8,926 bases of DNA from Rhodospirillales bacterium (lineage in GTDB: Bacteria > Pseudomonadota > Alphaproteobacteria > Acetobacterales > Acetobacteraceae), in NCBI GenBank assembly GCA_903644035.1, contig CAHJXG010000177.1, forward strand, positions 1-8,926, in the 5' to 3' direction. A program made the position numbers and the translations under genes. Positions 6,494-8,926 of this stretch are shown here, one piece after another (position 1 is the stretch's first letter; each line of letters begins with the position of its first letter). Under the pieces are notes generated by a model. That model ran no database searches. It was given only the letters and a program-made list of their open reading frames with translations, and had not been told where the DNA came from.

Positions 6494-6521
6494 TTGGCGC
6501 TGGGTTTCGAAACGCTGTAAT
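6494..6521 (+). promoter_or_regulatory. Candidate promoter of the PuuE-like gene with a palindromic operator in the spacer
   Basis: TTGGCG (6494-6499) and TGTAAT (6516-6521) are 16 bp apart and match sigma70 consensus 4/6 and 5/6. The perfect palindrome GTTTCGAAAC (6504-6513) sits wholly within the spacer, a typical position for a repressor site. Transcription would start near 6528 and leave a leader of about 75 bases. That leader contains a TTCCC/GGGAA repeat (6551-6565) of uncertain meaning. Confidence 0.38.
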
Positions 6522-6589
6522 TGGCCGAGAGCGGCCGGTCAGCTTTCGTGTTCCCAGCCCGGGAAAGCGGACCCTTAAACCTGTTCACG

Positions 6590-6595
6590 AAGGGA
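6590..6595 (+). promoter_or_regulatory. Ribosome binding site that decides the PuuE-like start
   Basis: AAGGGA is followed by seven bases and the ATG at 6603. The in-frame ATG at 6630 has no comparable site, so the longer start is preferred although the extra nine residues are not part of the conserved family region. Confidence 0.6.
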
Positions 6596-6602
6596 TGGCC
6601 GG

Positions 6603-7595
6603 ATGATCCCGGCTGTGGTCCTGTCCGGAATGCCGAACAGCGCCGACCCACCCACCAATCCATTCGATCCCGCCACGGCGTCCTACCCGCGCGACATGGT
6701 GGGCTATGGCCGCAACCCGCCTGACCCGAAGTGGCCAGGCGGGGCCATCCTGGCGCTTCAGATCGTCGTGAACTACGAGGAGGGCGGGGAGAACAGCGTG
6801 CTGCACGGGGATGGCGGCAGCGAGACCTTCCTGACCGAGCACATCGTCAGCGCCCAGCCCGGCCTTCGCAACCCGACGGTCGAAAGCCTGTGGGAGTACG
6901 GCAGCCGCGTCGGGTTCTGGCGGCTTTGGCGCTTGCTGTCCGGGCGGCGCCTGCCCGTGACCTGCTTCGGGGTGACCATGGCCCTGGGCCGCAACCCGGA
7001 AGCCGTGTCCGCCATGCGCGAGGCCGGGTGGGAGATCGCAACCCACGGCATGCGTTGGAACGTGGCAGCCCCGGCCGACGAGGCGGGGGAGCGGATGGAG
7101 ATCGAGGCGACGCTGGCGCTGCACGAGGCCCTGTGCGGCTCGCCTGCGCTCGGCTGGTACAACAGGTCCTCGCCGACCACCTACCGCCTGCTCAGCGAGC
7201 GCGGCGGGCTGCTGTATTTCGCCGACAACTATGCCGATGACCTGCCGTTCTGGGCCGGGGTCGCAGGGCGGCCGGAGCTGTTCGTGCCCTACACGCTCGA
7301 GGCGAACGACATGCGGTTCGCGGTGCCGATGAACTTTGGCGACGGCGACCAGTTCTTCACCTACCTCCGCGACACCTTCGACGTCCTCTATCAAGACGGC
7401 GTGGAGGGCTGGCCGCGGATGATGAGCGTGGGGCTGCATGGCCGCCTCGCCGGTCGGCCGGGCCGCACGGCTGGCCTGGCCCGCTTTCTCGATCACGTGG
7501 CACGGCATGATCGTGTCTGGACGGCCACCCGGGCTGACATCGCGCGGCATTGGCGCGAGCACTTCCCACCGGGAAACCTCAAGGCACGGTGGTAG
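6603..7595 (+). CDS. puuE: PuuE-like hydrolase (allantoinase-type, polysaccharide deacetylase fold)
   Basis: A 330-residue protein of the polysaccharide-deacetylase (NodB-like) fold, closest in pattern to PuuE, the allantoinase that opens the allantoin ring in purine catabolism without needing metal. Visible family blocks are YPRDMVGYGRNPPDPKWPGG (28-47), VVNYEEGGENSVLHGD (55-70), WEYGSRVGFWRLWRLL (97-112), GWEIATHGMRW (142-152), FVPYTLEANDMRFA (227-240) and FDVLYQDG (259-266), plus GLHGRLAGRPGR (277-288). It departs from typical PuuE, as I remember it, at several conserved spots: GWYNRSSP instead of GWYTGRT-P (one residue shorter), THGMRWNV instead of SHG-RWID, and HGRL instead of HCRL. It may therefore be a paralogous amidohydrolase with another ureide or N-acyl substrate. 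No urate or ureide pathway genes (uraD, uraH, alc) are in the window. It is divergent from the SGNH gene and convergent with the GST gene. Confidence 0.85.
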   Translation: MIPAVVLSGMPNSADPPTNPFDPATASYPRDMVGYGRNPPDPKWPGGAILALQIVVNYEEGGENSVLHGDGGSETFLTEHIVSAQPGLRNPTVESLWEYGSRVGFWRLWRLLSGRRLPVTCFGVTMALGRNPEAVSAMREAGWEIATHGMRWNVAAPADEAGERMEIEATLALHEALCGSPALGWYNRSSPTTYRLLSERGGLLYFADNYADDLPFWAGVAGRPELFVPYTLEANDMRFAVPMNFGDGDQFFTYLRDTFDVLYQDGVEGWPRMMSVGLHGRLAGRPGRTAGLARFLDHVARHDRVWTATRADIARHWREHFPPGNLKARW

Positions 7596-7596
7596 G

Positions 7597-7629
7597 GGGC
7601 TGGCCCACATCCTGCGAAGCGGCCGGCCC
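7597..7629. terminator. Possible hairpin between convergent puuE-like and GST genes
   Basis: GGGCTGGCC (7597-7605) can pair with GGCCGGCCC (7621-7629) over nine positions with one G-T wobble, around a 15-base loop. It fills the 39-bp gap between the two convergent stop codons, where a shared terminator is expected. The large loop and the lack of a T-tract keep confidence low. Confidence 0.35.
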
Positions 7630-7634
7630 GATGG

Positions 7635-8276
7635 TCAGGTCAGCATGGGCGCCAGGTCCGGATCGCCCTTGGCCATCGCCCGGCGATAGGCCGGCCGCGC
7701 CCCGATCCGCTGCAGATAGGCCAGGATGCTGGGGTAGGGGCGGAGGTCCAGCGGCTGGAACAGCCGCATCGTGGTCAGCGAGAACACGCTCATGATGTCC
7801 GCCGCCGTGAACTCGCTGCCTGCCAGGTGATCCGCCTCGTCCAGCCGCGCCTCGATCAGCGCCATCACCTGGTCCAGCCGCCTCTGCGCCGCCATCAGCA
7901 CCGGATGGTCCGGCGCCAATCCCGCCCGTCTCACCACCATCAGCCGTCCCATAACCGGCTGGAGATTGCCGTTGGCGAAATGGAACCAGTGAAGGTAGGA
8001 CGCGAAATCCGGATGATCCGGCCCGAGCCGGAGGCGGCCACCCCCGTGCTTGACGATGATGTACTCGACGATCGCCGCGGACTCCGCAAGCAGCAGCCCG
8101 TCATCCTGGATCACCGGGGCCGCCCCGAGCGGGTGAAGCGCCTTCAGGGCCGGGGGTGACAGGATGGTGACGGGATCTCGCTCGTGCAGCGTCAGCTTAT
8201 ACGGGACGCCCAGCTCCTCGCAGAGCCAGACGATCCGCTCGGATTGCGAGCGCCCGAGGTGGTGGATGGTCAGCAT
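7635..8276 (-). CDS. Glutathione S-transferase family protein
   Basis: A 213-residue cytosolic glutathione S-transferase. The N-terminal thioredoxin-like domain (1 to about 78) shows HLGRSQSERIVWLCEELGVP (6-25) with Ser10 near the expected activating position, HPLGAAPVI (48-56) with the cis-proline Pro54 that contacts the glutathione backbone, and the LAES pair Glu65-Ser66 that binds the gamma-glutamyl group. The C-terminal all-helical domain (about 88-205) contains the FTAADIMS N-capping box with Asp160. Such enzymes conjugate glutathione to electrophiles or act as peroxidases or isomerases; the class and substrate cannot be fixed. The start at 8276 is preferred to the in-frame ATG at 8354 because the fold begins there and an AAAGGA site precedes it. 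The gene lies 115 bp after a TetR-family gene on the same strand, so control by that regulator is likely but inferred. Confidence 0.92.
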   Translation of the reverse strand: MLTIHHLGRSQSERIVWLCEELGVPYKLTLHERDPVTILSPPALKALHPLGAAPVIQDDGLLLAESAAIVEYIIVKHGGGRLRLGPDHPDFASYLHWFHFANGNLQPVMGRLMVVRRAGLAPDHPVLMAAQRRLDQVMALIEARLDEADHLAGSEFTAADIMSVFSLTTMRLFQPLDLRPYPSILAYLQRIGARPAYRRAMAKGDPDLAPMLT

Positions 8277-8282
8277 CGCGCA

Positions 8283-8288
8283 TCCTTT
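8283..8288 (-). promoter_or_regulatory. Ribosome binding site that decides the GST start
   Basis: On the minus strand this reads AAAGGA, six bases before the ATG at 8276. It argues against the upstream in-frame ATG at 8354, whose extra 26 residues are Arg/Cys-rich and unlike a GST. Confidence 0.6.
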
Positions 8289-8303
8289 CCGTGGCAAACA
8301 GGC

Positions 8304-8361
8304 GTGTGCCCGGTCGCTTCGCCGTGAGGGCATACCATGTCGTTGATCCTTCAAGCGATCA
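8304..8361. promoter_or_regulatory. Two inverted repeats between tetR and GST genes, candidate operators
   Basis: The 115-bp gap holds GTGTGCCC (8304-8311) facing GGGCATAC (8328-8335), an 8-bp arm pair with one G-T wobble, and TGATC-N8-GATCA (8344-8361). The second has the size of a TetR-type operator (18 bp) and lies about 68 bp upstream of the GST start. The first could instead be an intercistronic hairpin. No convincing -35/-10 pair was identified beside them. Confidence 0.35.
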
Positions 8362-8391
8362 GGGCGTCTGGCAGCAGAAGAGGCAGACAGC

Positions 8392-8926
8392 CTAACGCCG
8401 CCCCATCCCGTCCACGAACACGTCCACCAACCGGAGCACGTTGGCCTGCCAGCCGGGCTTGTCGTGCGTGTAGCACAGGCCCACGATCGTCCGCAGGATG
8501 TCCTCGGGGCCGATGTCGTCGCGGATCACTCTCGCCTCCGCCGCGCGCCGCAGCAGCGGCGCCAGCGCCCGGCTCAGCCGGTCCATGGAGGAGGTCGTGA
8601 GGTCGGACGAGGCGTGCACGGCGATGGCGAGGGCGGCGGACATGCCCTTCTTGGTGGCCACGAACTCGACATTGGCGCGCATCCACCGGCGCAGCGCCTC
8701 CAGCGGCGGCAAATCCGTCCCGAGTTGCCCCGCCAGCTCCACCAGCTGCTCCACCTCGCGGCGATACACCGCCTCGAACAGGGCCTGGCGCGTCGGGAAG
8801 TGGCGGTAGAGCGTCCCGACGCCGACGCCGGCCTGGCGCGCCACCCCCTCCAGGCTGGCGGCCGGGCCGCCCTCGGCGAACACCGCCTTCGCCGCCCCGA
8901 GCACCCGCTCGCGGTTGCGGACGCCG
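8392..8926 (-). CDS. TetR/AcrR family transcriptional regulator (5' end beyond window)
   Basis: The visible 177 residues run off the right edge. The N-terminal helix-turn-helix domain is nearly complete: RVLGAAKAVFAEGG, then SLEGVARQAGVGVGTLYRHF and PTRQALFEAVYRREVEQL, the standard TetR pattern. The reading frame continues without a stop past the GTG at 8904 through VRNRER to the edge, so that GTG is internal and the true start is outside. The C-terminal ligand-binding part (LEALRRWMRANVEFVATKKG, and the end IVGLCYTHDKPGWQANVLRLVDVFVDGM) resembles the SbtR-like C-terminal group of TetR proteins. TetR proteins usually repress their own gene and a neighbour until a small ligand binds. Here the neighbour, 115 bp downstream on the same strand, is the GST gene, which suggests a response to an electrophile or other toxic compound. 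The ligand is unknown. Confidence 0.92.
   Translation of the reverse strand, partial: GVRNRERVLGAAKAVFAEGGPAASLEGVARQAGVGVGTLYRHFPTRQALFEAVYRREVEQLVELAGQLGTDLPPLEALRRWMRANVEFVATKKGMSAALAIAVHASSDLTTSSMDRLSRALAPLLRRAAEARVIRDDIGPEDILRTIVGLCYTHDKPGWQANVLRLVDVFVDGMGRR

Noticed and set aside
5012..6520. Long + strand open frame (502 codons) opposite the SGNH gene
   Set aside because: Low-complexity Arg/Gly/Ala/His/Val content and no recognisable domain. The opposite strand encodes all SGNH blocks and a signal peptide.
6585..7610. Minus-strand open frame (341 codons) opposite the PuuE-like gene
   Set aside because: No domain pattern, Arg/Pro/His-rich. It is a by-product of high GC, while the + strand gene has conserved blocks and a good ribosome binding site.
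1..8926. Mobile elements, CRISPR arrays, tRNA or rRNA genes
   Set aside because: No transposase or integrase motifs, no terminal inverted repeats with target duplications, no regularly spaced repeats and no tRNA-like segments were recognised by eye.

Overview
The window is very GC-rich, bacterial and densely coding. Codon use is strongly G/C at third positions, and long open frames lie antisense to nearly every real gene. Together with the gene families present (an LldD-type alpha-hydroxy-acid dehydrogenase, a DCC protein, an AASKTLP-type RlpA, a PuuE-like hydrolase and a TetR/GST pair), this suggests an alphaproteobacterium, perhaps of the Rhodospirillales/Acetobacteraceae type. That placement is inference; no rRNA or taxonomic marker is present.

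Layout. Left block, + strand: an FMN-dependent alpha-hydroxy-acid dehydrogenase (66-1250), a small DCC-family thiol-disulfide protein (1435-1863), then a two-domain protein (2065-2973) with a lysozyme-like N-terminal half and a C-terminal calcium-dependent CBM60/CBM36-type carbohydrate-binding module. Middle block, - strand, transcribed SGNH -> M20 -> rlpA: an exported SGNH/GDSL hydrolase (5018-6343), an M20 metallopeptidase of the glutamate-carboxypeptidase type (3760-4896) and an exported RlpA-family double-psi beta-barrel protein (3071-3634). Right block: a PuuE-like polysaccharide-deacetylase-fold hydrolase (6603-7595, +), divergent from the SGNH gene across a 259-bp intergenic region rich in dyad repeats. 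It converges on a - strand pair in which a TetR-family regulator (8392 to the right edge, N-terminus cut off) precedes a glutathione S-transferase (7635-8276).

How the genes relate. This is mostly a set of single-gene or two-gene units rather than one pathway. Lactate or 2-hydroxyacid oxidation, ureide-type amide hydrolysis, peptide or N-acyl-amino-acid hydrolysis, and detoxification each have one gene without the usual pathway partners nearby. Three genes concern the envelope or extracellular polymers: the lysozyme-like/CBM protein, RlpA and the SGNH hydrolase. The first two converge on a shared hairpin. TetR plus GST looks like a small regulated detoxification cassette.

The most unusual locus is the lysozyme-like/CBM gene. 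Its first third is about 47% G+C by hand count, in a much more GC-rich setting, and composition rises to 62-68% within the same open frame. It has no visible signal peptide. I saw no mobile element, CRISPR array, tRNA or rRNA, and no convincing multi-gene novel system.
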